Of a DNA stretch of 64,000 bases, positions 23,731 to 34,602 are shown one piece after another; the first letter of the stretch is position 1; each line of letters starts with the position of its first letter. Under the pieces are notes generated by a model that was not told the DNA's origin, ran no database searches, and saw nothing but the letters and a program-made list of their open reading frames with translations. This DNA comes from Streptomyces sp. AM 4-1-1 (GTDB taxonomy: Bacteria > Actinomycetota > Actinomycetes > Streptomycetales > Streptomycetaceae): the NCBI RefSeq assembly GCF_029167625.1, contig NZ_CP119145.1, positions 930,001 through 994,000 of the forward strand, read 5' to 3'. The translations under genes were made by a program, and so were the position numbers.

Positions 23731-26700
23731 TCAGCTGCCGTTGGGTACTTCGGTCGGAATGTCGAACCATGCCCCGGCCAGTTCGCTGACCTGGTTGTCG
23801 TTCAACGCGCCCTGGAATGCCCATACGTCGTCCACCGAGCCGGCGAAGTACTCTCCGGGGCTGTCGCTCTGCGCCCGCCCTATGTCGAGGGCCTTGGTGG
23901 CTTTGAAGGTCAGCACGTCGTCCGCCCAGGCGACGTACTCCTGGCACGCGGCATCGGCGTCGCCGTCACAGACGGCCTCCTGGAGCACACCGTTGACGTA
24001 GAGACGAGCCTGCTTGGCGAACCCGTCGTACACCACGGAGAGGTGGTTCCAGTCCCGCACGTCGTAGAACTCGCTGTTGTTCAGCTGTTTCACCGTGGCG
24101 TTCGCCGCGTCCTTGTCCGAGAGCGTCAACTCCCAGCGGCCAAGGCCCTCGACATTGTCCGGATCGGGTTGGAAACGGACCTCGAAGGCGCTTCGAGCCG
24201 TGCCCTCCCCGCTGAGGACCGCCATGCCGTGATCAGGTGCGGCGGCCGCTTGCGCCCAGGCGGTCATCGTGAAGCTGCCGCTGGTGTCGACCGGCATCGT
24301 GGTGGCGGCGTAGGCGTCGACCCCGTTGAGCTGCAGGCCACTGTTGTCGATCATGCCTGCGCCGAGCTGAGCATTCCCGTACAGGCTCACCGGCCTCTTC
24401 TCCGCCGAGGAGTCCGGTGTGGTGACGGGAGTGGTGGCACCGGCTTCCTCGAAGTTCCAGCGGCCCTTGACCAGCGGACGTTGCTGGAACATCTGCTGCA
24501 CCTCACCGTCCGCGACCACACGGTCGAAGAAACGGACGTCATCGATCTGGCCGGGGAAGTGCTGGATGATGTTGTTGCCGTCGATGGTCAAGGCGCCTAT
24601 CTGGACGCGTCCGCTCGCGTACCAGGGGTTGGCCTGAGCAACACTGGCCGCCTTCGTTCCGTTGACGTACAGCGTCAATGTGTCGGCTGTCGGATCGTGG
24701 ACGCCGACCAGGTGCACCCATTCGCCGGGCCGGGCGGAAGATCCCTCGGGTTGCACGGCGCGGATCTGCGTGGCATTCGGTACGTCGGCCGAGTACTGGG
24801 TGAAGCCCCATCGGTTGTACGTCTTTGAGTAGTACAGCTCGAAACCGGGCCGATTGGCACCCAGTTGCGCGACGACGGTGGCCGCCTGAGCGGGTATCCG
24901 GTCCAGCTTGGCCCACGCCGAGACGGTGAAGGGCCGTTCGGTGTCGACGTGTGGAGCGGTGGTGTGGGCGTAGTCGCCGTCCCCGTCGAGGCTCAGGGCT
25001 CCGCCCGCGACCCCGGGGGCACCCAGCTTCGCGTCTCCGACCAGAGCCAGCGGCTGAGTGTCGGCGTGACCGGTCACCTCGGTCGCCCCCGCCTCCTCGT
25101 CCAGCGGGAACACCGACCGAGTGGTGCGGCCGTTGCCGATCGATTCGAGGCGGAAGAGCCTGCCGACCTCGGTCGCCGAGACCGGCTTGTCGAACATGCG
25201 GAGTTCATCGATGGTGCCGGGGAAGAAGTTCTTCACCGTGCCGAGAAGGTTGGCGGCGCCGATCTGGAGGCCACGACGCGCGTTCCACGCCGTGGTGTAC
25301 GGAGTGCGTCCGACCAACTGCCCATCGACATAGAGCAGCAGTTCCCTGTCCCCGCCGGAGTAGACGCCCACGAGATGGGTCCACTTCCCGGCAGTCACTC
25401 CTCCGGCGGACGGAGCCATGGCCCGCGCGATGGAGGCGCCGGCGGTGTCGGAGGTGTACTGGTTGAAGACCCAGCGGTCGTAGCCGCTGGAGTAGTACAT
25501 CTCGAAGCCCGGCGAATAGTTGCCCGGCTGTGTCGCGATCACCGCTGCCCGGTCGGGCACCTGGTCGAGCTTCACCCATACCGAGAGGCTGAAGCCATTG
25601 GCGGTGTTGATGGTCGGGATGTCCGTCGCCGCGTACCCGGACGTGCCGTCAAGCCCCAGCGCGGTCCCCGTTCTGCCCGGTACTCCCAGCGTGGTGCCGC
25701 CGTGGAGCTTGGCCGTGCGGGCTCCGGAGCTTCCGGCGGACCGGGAGGCGTCGGCCGACTCGTCCAGCTGCCACATCGCTCGCTCGGGCTGTCCCGCCTT
25801 CACCCTGAACTGGTAGGTGCGCGTCTCCGAGCCGTTGCCGGCCGCGTCGAAGGCCTGTGCCGTGATGTAGTTCAGCCCTGGTTTCGCGGGCAGCACCTTT
25901 GCGAGCTGCGCGGCGCCCGCAGACGTGGTCAGCACATTCTTCGAGGACGGGTCCCCGTTGACTCCGTACCAGTACTTCGTCACATCGCTGTTCGCCGCCT
26001 TGAGCTGGAACGCCCCGTACTGTCCGACCCCGTCGAACCACGGGTCGTCCGGATTCTCCGGGTCGGAGGCGGGGTAGTCCCCGGACGAGATGGCCGGTGC
26101 CTGTGGAACCGCGGTGTCGTAGGTGAAGTAGCAGGCGCTCGAACCAAGGGCGCTCGACCACGGCGAGTACTGGGCCCCGTCGTACGACCGCACGTACCAG
26201 CTGATCCGCTTGTTCTTCGGCACGGACGTGGGCAGGCTGATCGAGAAGCCGGAGCCGGATTTCTTGAGCGGTGTCAGAGCCGGGCTCCACCGGGCGATGT
26301 TGCCCTTGCCGTCGCCGGTGTCCCAGGCTGCCTGGAACTGCACAGCGATGTTGTCGCCGTCCGGGTCGGTCACACCATTCGCGTAGATCTTGCCGAGCGT
26401 GCGCACCTGAGGGGCGCTGTCCGACTTCTTGCACGTACCGCCGTATTCCATCGACAGCTGCGACATCTTCACCTGCTGCGGGGGCCGGTTGTACTTCACC
26501 CGCAGATACGCCTTGTCCGAGAAGCGTTTCCAGGCGTACTGGTCCGTCTCGCTGTCGGCACGCAGACCGAACGTCATGGTGGCCCATTTCCCGTTCGCGG
26601 CCTCCTGTACGGCAGCCTTCACATCGAACTCGGCGTCCTTCGCGGCGCACCCGGTGTACCCGTAGGCGAAAGACTGCGACTTCAGCTGCTTGATCCAGAA

Positions 26701-28014
26701 CCCCGACGCGTTCTGCGTGTTCCACGTGGTCGTGGACGAGATGTCCTTCGTCCGCCACAGCTCCACACTGCGGGCGGAGCACGAGGCCGACCACGTGTTA
26801 CGCACCACGAATTCCGCCGACAGGATCGACTTGCCCGCGAACTTCGAGGTGGGCAGCCGGTAGAGGAGCCGCTTGGTGTCGTTGGGCTGGCAGTAGCTCC
26901 AGTTGCAGTAGCCCATACCTGCGGTGGACTCGCCGTTGAACTTCCACTGCGGTGACGAGGCCCAGTACTTCGACGCCATGGTCCACGCGGAGGCCCGGGG
27001 TGAATACCACTGCGGATCGATGAACACCGGATAGGTGGTGTCCTCCCCGCGCAGGACCTCGGCGTCCGGAGTCAATACGATTTCCTTGCCTCCGGTCGGC
27101 ACCTCGACACCCACCGGCGCCAGCTTGCCGGACTCGGTCGCGGCAGGCTCCTCGCCGGACCCCGTACCCGTTGCGGCAGTCCGGGCAGCGGCTCCAGGGG
27201 TCGCGGGCTCCGAAGCCGGCACGGTTTCCGGACCGCTGCTGGAATCCCACATCATGGGGGTGGGCGCCTCGAACACCATTCCGCGGGCCCCCTTGTCGAC
27301 CGCCTGGAGACCGCCCCCACCGGTCCGGTGGACGTCCATGCCCGCAGCGGCCACCTTGAGCCGCAGTTCGGAGAGGCCCTTGTTCGCGGCGGCTTCGGCG
27401 GACTTGACCACCAGCAGCTGAGTGAAGCCGTCCTCCTGCGCCTGCATGCGCAGGTCCACATCCGGAAGAACGTCATGGTAGGTAGCTGTGGCACCGTCCA
27501 CATCCGGCACCGGCAGCCTGGCGGGCCAGGACAGGGCCAGCTCACGGCCGGCCTTGGTCATCCGTACCAGCGGTGCGTTGCCGCCCCCGGAGAATTTCAG
27601 CCCCACCGCAGTCGCCTTCGGGACCACGGCGCCGTCGTCCGACTTCACCAACTCGGTCTCGATCAACTTCCATTGACCGCCCACTCGGGTGCGGACCGGC
27701 CTCAGGTACTCGCGTGCCTCCAGATTTCCGTCGGGGGTCGCGTAGACGTCGCTGCTCTCACTACGCATGGACGTCACTTCGACGGGCCTGCCGACGCGCT
27801 TGGACTCGGCGAGAGCGGCTTCGGCGCTCGCCTTACCGGAAGATGAGCCGTCATCCTCCTGCTGGGCGACTGCCGGACGGTGCGGAGAAGCCGCCACGGC
27901 GGCCTCCACCGGCGCCAGAGCCGCTACCACCGTCAGACCCAACACACCGGCCAAGACACCGACACGGCCACGTGAACGTCCACGCCCCCACATAACCCAC
28001 CCCAACAAGATCAT
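23731..28014 (-). CDS. secreted DNRLRE/LamG cell-surface protein, partner of Rhs toxin
   Basis: This 1,427-aa protein has a Sec signal peptide (about residues 10-45, VGVLAGVLGLTVVAALAPVEAAVAA). After a beta-rich N-terminal region comes a DNRLRE-like module (about 325-500; GYCNWSYCQPNDTKRLLYR, LWRTKDISSTTTWNT), an Ig-like stretch, and three concanavalin-type LamG domains (about 780-950, 990-1170 and 1215-1400). The LamG domains share the pattern LDGTSGYAATD/LDGDGDYAHTT/LNGVDAYAATT and repeated LYVNG motifs. LamG modules bind glycans or proteins on surfaces. Lying 107 bp upstream of the Rhs gene on the same strand, it probably tethers or displays the toxin. The start may instead be the ATG eight codons on (MWGRGRSRG). 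No cell-wall sorting signal is seen. Confidence 0.88.
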   Translation of the reverse strand: MILLGWVMWGRGRSRGRVGVLAGVLGLTVVAALAPVEAAVAASPHRPAVAQQEDDGSSSGKASAEAALAESKRVGRPVEVTSMRSESSDVYATPDGNLEAREYLRPVRTRVGGQWKLIETELVKSDDGAVVPKATAVGLKFSGGGNAPLVRMTKAGRELALSWPARLPVPDVDGATATYHDVLPDVDLRMQAQEDGFTQLLVVKSAEAAANKGLSELRLKVAAAGMDVHRTGGGGLQAVDKGARGMVFEAPTPMMWDSSSGPETVPASEPATPGAAARTAATGTGSGEEPAATESGKLAPVGVEVPTGGKEIVLTPDAEVLRGEDTTYPVFIDPQWYSPRASAWTMASKYWASSPQWKFNGESTAGMGYCNWSYCQPNDTKRLLYRLPTSKFAGKSILSAEFVVRNTWSASCSARSVELWRTKDISSTTTWNTQNASGFWIKQLKSQSFAYGYTGCAAKDAEFDVKAAVQEAANGKWATMTFGLRADSETDQYAWKRFSDKAYLRVKYNRPPQQVKMSQLSMEYGGTCKKSDSAPQVRTLGKIYANGVTDPDGDNIAVQFQAAWDTGDGKGNIARWSPALTPLKKSGSGFSISLPTSVPKNKRISWYVRSYDGAQYSPWSSALGSSACYFTYDTAVPQAPAISSGDYPASDPENPDDPWFDGVGQYGAFQLKAANSDVTKYWYGVNGDPSSKNVLTTSAGAAQLAKVLPAKPGLNYITAQAFDAAGNGSETRTYQFRVKAGQPERAMWQLDESADASRSAGSSGARTAKLHGGTTLGVPGRTGTALGLDGTSGYAATDIPTINTANGFSLSVWVKLDQVPDRAAVIATQPGNYSPGFEMYYSSGYDRWVFNQYTSDTAGASIARAMAPSAGGVTAGKWTHLVGVYSGGDRELLLYVDGQLVGRTPYTTAWNARRGLQIGAANLLGTVKNFFPGTIDELRMFDKPVSATEVGRLFRLESIGNGRTTRSVFPLDEEAGATEVTGHADTQPLALVGDAKLGAPGVAGGALSLDGDGDYAHTTAPHVDTERPFTVSAWAKLDRIPAQAATVVAQLGANRPGFELYYSKTYNRWGFTQYSADVPNATQIRAVQPEGSSARPGEWVHLVGVHDPTADTLTLYVNGTKAASVAQANPWYASGRVQIGALTIDGNNIIQHFPGQIDDVRFFDRVVADGEVQQMFQQRPLVKGRWNFEEAGATTPVTTPDSSAEKRPVSLYGNAQLGAGMIDNSGLQLNGVDAYAATTMPVDTSGSFTMTAWAQAAAAPDHGMAVLSGEGTARSAFEVRFQPDPDNVEGLGRWELTLSDKDAANATVKQLNNSEFYDVRDWNHLSVVYDGFAKQARLYVNGVLQEAVCDGDADAACQEYVAWADDVLTFKATKALDIGRAQSDSPGEYFAGSVDDVWAFQGALNDNQVSELAGAWFDIPTEVPNGS

Positions 28015-28381
28015 CTTGTGAAGATCCTTCGAAGAAAGGAATCAAGCGACGACTCTACGTAGGGGAAACATCACGCGACCAGAGGAATGAGTCGGGCATG
28101 TGAGAGGAAACGGGCCGTCAAAATTGTGTCCATGAACACAGTTGTTCGGATAAAGATGACGATCCTGTAACTCTTCCGGATGGTGGTCGGCGCCATCGGC
28201 GAGTTGCTCCGGAATTCTCATGGCGGGCTTCCGTTCCGTCGACCGCCGGTTTCCGCTCGGTCACTGATCCACCCGTCGGCTCCGCCATCGGCCGTGTGCG
28301 GGCCCGGCCGATCGCCCCGGCCGGGCCCGCACACGGCCGGCCCGTGAGCCGTGGCGTCCGGTCACGGCTCACTCACCGCGC
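28015..28381. promoter_or_regulatory. intergenic region upstream of LamG-rhs operon
   Basis: The 367 bp between the Nudix gene and the toxin operon hold its promoter but no gene. The clearest element is TGTGT-CCATGA-ACACA (28125-28140), an inverted repeat 110 bp upstream of the LamG start that could bind a regulator, beside TTGACG on the minus strand (28116-28121). G/C-rich inverted repeats at about 28300-28340 may end the Nudix transcript. No -10 can be named with confidence. Confidence 0.4.
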
Positions 28382-28921
28382 TCAGTACCCCTTACCCAGG
28401 CGCACATGATGGAGCATCAGCAACCCCGCCGCCATGTTGGCCGCCGGGACCTCGCCCCGGGCGATCATGTCGGGCACCAGCTTGAGCGGCACCCACTCAC
28501 GGCGTGAGGACTCGAAGTCGTCCTGGGGGTGACCGATGTGGACGGCCTCGTCGCACCAGTACAAGTGGTGGCGCGCGTCGGTCAGGCCGTTCGCCGGTTC
28601 CACGGTGAGCAGCGGGCGCAGTGGTCCCGGTCGCCAGCCGGTCTCCTCCTCCATCTCACGGGCCGCCGCCGCCTCGATGTCCTCGCCGTCCTCGACGATG
28701 CCCGCCGCGAGTTCCCAGCCCCAGCTGTCCGTGATGAACCGGTGCCGCCACAGCAGCAGGACCTCGTCGGCCTCGTTGACGGCGGTGGCCGCCGCGACCG
28801 GGCGGAGCCGGATCACGTAGTGGTCGAGGTGTCGGCCGTCGGGGAGAGCGACGTCCGCCAGGTTGACCCGGAACCATCGGTTCTCGTACACCGTGTGCTC
28901 GTTCAGATTCGTCCACCGCAC
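28382..28921 (-). CDS. Nudix hydrolase, ADP-ribose-pyrophosphatase-like
   Basis: This 179-aa protein (MRWTNLNEHTVYENRWFR) has a perfect Nudix box at about residues 74-96, GIVEDGEDIEAAAAREMEEETGW. The N-terminal VYENRWFRVNLADVALPDG and the C-terminal EWVPL segment resemble bacterial ADP-ribose pyrophosphatases. It probably hydrolyses a nucleoside-diphosphate-linked compound in the cytosol. Unlike the element Nudix protein at 6.7 kb, all catalytic acids are present. It is the first gene of the core chromosome to the right of the toxin operon and lies 152 bp downstream of the NsdA-like regulator on the same strand. Confidence 0.88.
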   Translation of the reverse strand: MRWTNLNEHTVYENRWFRVNLADVALPDGRHLDHYVIRLRPVAAATAVNEADEVLLLWRHRFITDSWGWELAAGIVEDGEDIEAAAAREMEEETGWRPGPLRPLLTVEPANGLTDARHHLYWCDEAVHIGHPQDDFESSRREWVPLKLVPDMIARGEVPAANMAAGLLMLHHVRLGKGY

Positions 28922-29073
28922 AGTTCTGCCACCTTTCGATCAGTAGGTGGCAGACATCGCAGCAGGGCGCGTGCGGTGGCGTAACGCGCGCACGAGGGGC
29001 GCGGAAGCGCTCGCGGCGGCTCACTCCCGCTCGCGCGGCGGCTCATACCCCGCTCGCCGCGGCTCAGCACGGC

Positions 29074-30414
29074 TCAGAGCGGTACCCGCAGCGCCTCCCC
29101 TATCAGCTCGGCGGCCCGTCCCGCCTCCGCGCAACCGCTCGCCGCCAGATCGCCCCGGACGGCGCGCAGCCGGTCCCGCAGCCGTCGCGACTCCATGCCC
29201 CTGGCCCGTTCGGCCATCTCCACGGCGGTCATCGCCGCCCGGTCCGCCTCGCCCCGGCGCAGCTCCACATGGGTGAGCATCGCCAGGCGGTGCACCCGGC
29301 CCCGGTCGTGCGCCGGGCTGCGCACGGCGGCCGTGGCGTGCTCCCGGGCCGCGCCGAGGTCACCGAGGCCCAACAGGGCTTCCGCCACCTGCACATCGAC
29401 CAGACCTGGCTGCACATACCCGGTCTCGTCCGGTTCCTGGCCCGGCCTGATCCGCTCGGCCTGCGATTCGGCGCGGCGGACGCAGGCCAGTGCGGCGGCG
29501 CCGTCCCCGAGGTGCGCGTACGCCTTCGCCTGCATCGCGTGGAGATCGGCGGCCAGCGCGGGCGTGATGTGCCGTCCCGCGGCCCGCAGCGCGGTCTCCG
29601 CGAAGGCCACGGACTGCCGGTGATCGCCTAGGAACAGCAGTTGGTTGACCAGCAGCGCGATCACATAGCCGCCCAGTCCCCTGTCCCCGCTGGCCTTCGC
29701 CAGACGCAGCGCCTGGTGGAAGTAGCGCTGGGCGAGGCCGTGGGCGTCGGAGTCGTACGCGCAGATGCCCGCGACGGCCACCAGGCCGCCCGCCGCCCGG
29801 TGGAGCCGACGCCCCACGGAGTCGCTGCAGCCGCCGCGCAGCAGGGGCGCGACCTCGCTGTTGAGGAAGCCGACGACCCGTGGGCGGGTCGTGATGCCCC
29901 CGGTCCTGCGGTACATCTGCTCGTAGTGGGCACGGGCCGCGCGCAGTGTCTCGATGTCCGCCGCGCCGACCCTGGTGGGACCGGTGCGGGACACGTCGGC
30001 GTCCTCGGGCGGGTTCTCCCACTCCCAGACGGGCATCACGGCTGTCGTCCCGGTGACGGCCGGCGCGGTGGCCAGGTCGGGGCGGTGCCGGTCGTCGGAG
30101 TGCCACAGGGCGGCGGCCCGCTCGACGAACGCGGGGAGGGTGGGGCCCTGCGGGGTGGCGCCGGAGCCGGACGTTCCCATGCCGATGTCGTCGAGGGAGA
30201 CCGTCCTGCGCAGCCGTTCCCCGAGTACGTCGCAGATCAGGTCGGGCACCCGGCCGCGCGGGCGCTGGCCCTTCAGCCAGCGGGCCACGGCGGTGTGCTC
30301 GTAACGGAGGAGCAGTCCTCTGGAGCGTCCCGCCCGGTTGACGTGTGCGGCGAGGCCCGCCCGGGAGACACCCGCCTCGTCGATCAGTGACTCCAGCAGG
30401 ACGTTGGGTTCCAT
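29074..30414 (-). CDS. NsdA-like HTH/TPR regulator
   Basis: The protein is 446 aa from the ATG at 30412-30414, which follows GGAGGGG. The longer frame to 30678 has no ribosome site and reads as Arg/Pro-rich shadow. The N-terminal helix-turn-helix-like segment (residues 5-70, SLIDEAGVSRAGLAAHVNR and YEHTAVARWLKGQRPRG) is followed by tetratricopeptide-type helices (about 190-430: HRAAGGLVAVAGICAYDSD, ALLVNQLLFLGDHRQSVAFAETALR). This architecture matches the Streptomyces NsdA/NsdB family, negative regulators of sporulation and antibiotic production. It lies 400 bp downstream of pheT on the same strand but behind a strong terminator, so it has its own promoter. The target is unknown. Confidence 0.7.
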   Translation of the reverse strand: MEPNVLLESLIDEAGVSRAGLAAHVNRAGRSRGLLLRYEHTAVARWLKGQRPRGRVPDLICDVLGERLRRTVSLDDIGMGTSGSGATPQGPTLPAFVERAAALWHSDDRHRPDLATAPAVTGTTAVMPVWEWENPPEDADVSRTGPTRVGAADIETLRAARAHYEQMYRRTGGITTRPRVVGFLNSEVAPLLRGGCSDSVGRRLHRAAGGLVAVAGICAYDSDAHGLAQRYFHQALRLAKASGDRGLGGYVIALLVNQLLFLGDHRQSVAFAETALRAAGRHITPALAADLHAMQAKAYAHLGDGAAALACVRRAESQAERIRPGQEPDETGYVQPGLVDVQVAEALLGLGDLGAAREHATAAVRSPAHDRGRVHRLAMLTHVELRRGEADRAAMTAVEMAERARGMESRRLRDRLRAVRGDLAASGCAEAGRAAELIGEALRVPL

Positions 30415-30777
30415 TGCCCCTCCGGTGACTCGCAGCGGTGCGACTCGTCCCAGTGCAGCACGATTCACACGGGGTGTGAACGCAATGCCCGAACCTTCCC
30501 TTCGCGCACTCTGCCGACGGGCGGGTGCGACAAGTTGACTGAGCCATCTCGCAAGACGGCGGACGGGTCGCCGACTCCCCCTCGTACAGTTGGGCGACCC
30601 GCGCCGCGCCCGTCCGCTCCGCCGACCTGCCCGACACACTCCGCGGCGGAGCGGGCGACGCCGGACCGCACATCCCACTGCCCAGCGACAGGAGGGTGGC
30701 CGCGGGACCGGCCGGACCCGGACTCCTCCCCGGGCCGGCCCCCCGCGTGCGGTTCCCGCCGGGACGGCGAGTACGCG
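30415..30777. other. regulator upstream region, no gene seen
   Basis: This 363-bp Arg/Pro/Ala-coding stretch lies between the regulator start and the pheT terminator. It must contain the promoter of the NsdA-like gene, but no convincing -35/-10 pair or operator could be named. No credible gene is seen on either strand. Confidence 0.4.
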
Positions 30778-30812
30778 GGAGGGGCGTATCCGGTGGCCGG
30801 ATACGCCCCTCC
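30778..30812. terminator. strong terminator after pheT
   Basis: GGAGGGGCGTATCCGG (30778-30793) and CCGGATACGCCCCTCC (30797-30812) form a perfect 16-bp stem with a three-base loop, 18 bp past the pheT stop. It ends the pheST transcript and insulates the downstream regulator. Confidence 0.9.
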
Positions 30813-30830
30813 TCGGTGTCCGCGCGGACG

Positions 30831-33346
30831 TCAGGCCCCGCGCAGTACCGCCCCTGTCCGGTCGGCGGCCAGGGCGACCGCCGCGTCACGGGCGGCGGAC
30901 GCCTCGTCGACGGTCAGTGTGCGGTCGGCGGCGCGGAACCGCAGCGCGTACGCCAGGGACTTCTTGCCCGCGCCGATCTGGTCACCGGTGAAGACGTCGA
31001 ACAGCCGCAGCGATTCGAGGAGGTCACCCGCGCCCGCGCGCAGTGCCAGCTCCACGTCCGCGGCGGGCACGTCCCGCTCGACGATCAGGGCGACGTCCTG
31101 CGTGGCGACCGGGAAGGTGGAGATCCGCGGTGCGCGCACGGGCCCGGTACCGGCCCGCTCCAGGAGGTCGAGGTCGATCTCCATGGCGCTGGTGCGCTCG
31201 GGCAGGTGGAGTTCCTTGACGGCGCGCGGGTGCAGTTCGCCCGCGTGCCCGACCAGTGTCTCCTCGCCGTCCACGGTGGCGTACAGCGCGGCGCAGCGGC
31301 CGGGGTGCCAGGGCGCGTGTCGGCCGGCCCGGACGGTCAGCTCGGCGCCCGCCTCGCGGGCGAGCGAGCGGGCCGCCTCGATGGAGTCCGCCCAGCCGGC
31401 CGGGCGGCCCTTGCCCCACCAGCCGGCCTGTTCGCGGGCGCCCGCGAGGACGACCGCGGCGTGGCGCGGCTGACGCGGCAGCGCGGCGTCGAGTGCGGCG
31501 ATCTGCTCGTCGCCGGGGCGGTGGTCGACGGGCAGCCGCACGGCGGGGTGCTCGTCACCGGTCGGCCTGAAGACCAGCCCGGTCTCGAAGAGCGCGAGGT
31601 CGTGACTGCCACGGCCGTCGTTGCGCCGCAGTGCGCCGAGCAGTCCGGGCAGCAGCGTGGTGCGCAGCGCCGGTTCCTCGTCGGAGATCGGGTTGGTCAG
31701 CTTCACCGTGCGGCGACGGGCGTCGTCGGCGTCCAGGCCGAGCTGGTCGAGGACGGTGTCGCCGATGAACGGGTAGCTCAGCGCCTCGACGTAGCCGGCG
31801 CCCGCGAGCGCCCGGCCGGCCCTGCGGTGCAGCCGCTGCCGCTCGGTGAGTCCCCGGCCGGAGGGCGGTGTGGGCAGGGTGGACGGAAGGTTCTCGTACC
31901 CTTCGAGCCGGATGACCTCCTCGGCGAGGTCGTTCGGCTCGCCGAGGTCGGGGCGCCAGGACGGCACGGTGACGATGAGTTCGTCCTGCCCGTAGACGTC
32001 GCAGCCGACCTGCTGGAGGCGGCGGACGACGGTCTCACGGCCGTAGGTGACACCCGCGACGCGGTCGGGGTGGTCGGCCCTCATGGCGATGGTGCGGGGA
32101 GCGGACGGGGCGGAGACCTCGGTGACGCCGGCCTCGGCGGTGCCGCCCGCGAGCAGCACCAGCAGGTCGACGGTGCGCTGCGCGGCAGCGGCGGCGGCCT
32201 GCGGGTCGACGCCGCGTTCGAAGCGCTTGGACGCCTCGGACGACAGCTTGTGGCGGCGCGCGGTGCGGGCGATCGAGATCGCGTCGAAGTGCGCGGCCTC
32301 GACGACGACCTCGGTGGTGCCGTTCGAGGGGTCCTCGTCGGCGTCGGCGATCTCGGTGTCGGCGCCGCCCAGGACGCCCGCGAGGCCGATCGGGCCGCGT
32401 TCGTCGGTGATGACCAGGTCCTCGGCGTCGAGCACCCGTACGGTTCCGTCGAGGGTGGTCAGCTTCTCGCCCTGCTGGGCGCGGCGGACGCCGATCGTGC
32501 CGTCGACGCGGGTGCGGTCGTAGGCGTGCAGGGGCTGGCCGAGCTCCAGCATCACGTAGTTGGTGATGTCGACGGCGAGCGAGATGGGCCGCATCCCGGC
32601 CTTCTGGAGCCTGCGCCGCATCCAGATCGGGGAGCGGGTCTCGGGGCGCAGGCCGACGACCGTGCGGGCGGTGAACCGGCCGCAGCCGATCGGGTCCGCG
32701 ATCTTCACCGGGTAGCCGTAGGCGTTGGGCGCGGGCACGTCGAGGAGGGCCGGGTCGCGCAGTGGCAGGCCGTACGCGATGGCGGCCTCGCGGGCGACGC
32801 CGCGCATCGACAGGCAGTAGCCCCGGTCCGGGGTGACGGCGATGTCGAGGACCTCGTCGACGAGCTGGAGCAGTTCGATCGCGTCGGTCCCGGCCTCGTG
32901 CTCGGGCGGCAGCACGATGATGCCGTGCGTGCCGTCGTCGCCCATGCCGAGTTCGTCGGCGGAGCAGATCATGCCGTGCGAGGTCCGGCCGTACGTCTTG
33001 CGCGCGGCGATCGCGAAGTCGCCGGGCAGGACGGCGCCGGGGAGCACCACGACGACCTTGTCGCCGACCGAGAAGTTACGGGCTCCGCAGACGATCTCCT
33101 GCGGTTCGCCGGTGCCGTTGGCGGCGCCGACGTCCACCGTGCAGAAGCGGATGGGCTTCTTGAAGCCCTCCAGCTCCTCGATGGTCAGCACCTGTCCGAC
33201 GACCAGCGGGCCCTTGAGACCGGCGCCGACCCGCTCGACGGTCTCGACCTCAAGGCCCACGGCGATGAGCTTGGCCTGCACGTCACGGCCGGTCTCGGTG
33301 ACCGGCAGGTCGACGTACTCCCGCAGCCAGGAAAGCGGGACGCGCA

Positions 33347-33347
<1 letters not shown>
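30831..33347 (-). CDS. pheT: phenylalanine-tRNA ligase beta subunit
   Basis: The 838-aa protein starts [18 protein letters not shown]. The EMAP-type tRNA-binding domain (about 38-150, [20 protein letters not shown]), B3/B4 editing domain (about 210-370), B5 domains (about 400-480), class-II-like core and C-terminal ferredoxin-fold anticodon-binding domain (about 745-838, [16 protein letters not shown]) are all present. It works with PheS as an alpha2-beta2 enzyme charging tRNA-Phe and clearing misacylated Tyr. The pheS stop overlaps its ATG by one base (TGATG), so the two subunits are translationally coupled. Confidence 0.97.
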
Positions 33348-34564
<1,217 letters not shown>

Positions 34565-34602
34565 CTAAAGGTCGCTGGGACGCTGCGGAGCCCGTGGGCG
34601 GC

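Noticed and set aside
30415..30678. N-terminal extension of the NsdA-like regulator
   Set aside because: Arg/Pro-rich shadow without a ribosome site, in contrast to GGAGGGG before the ATG at 30414.
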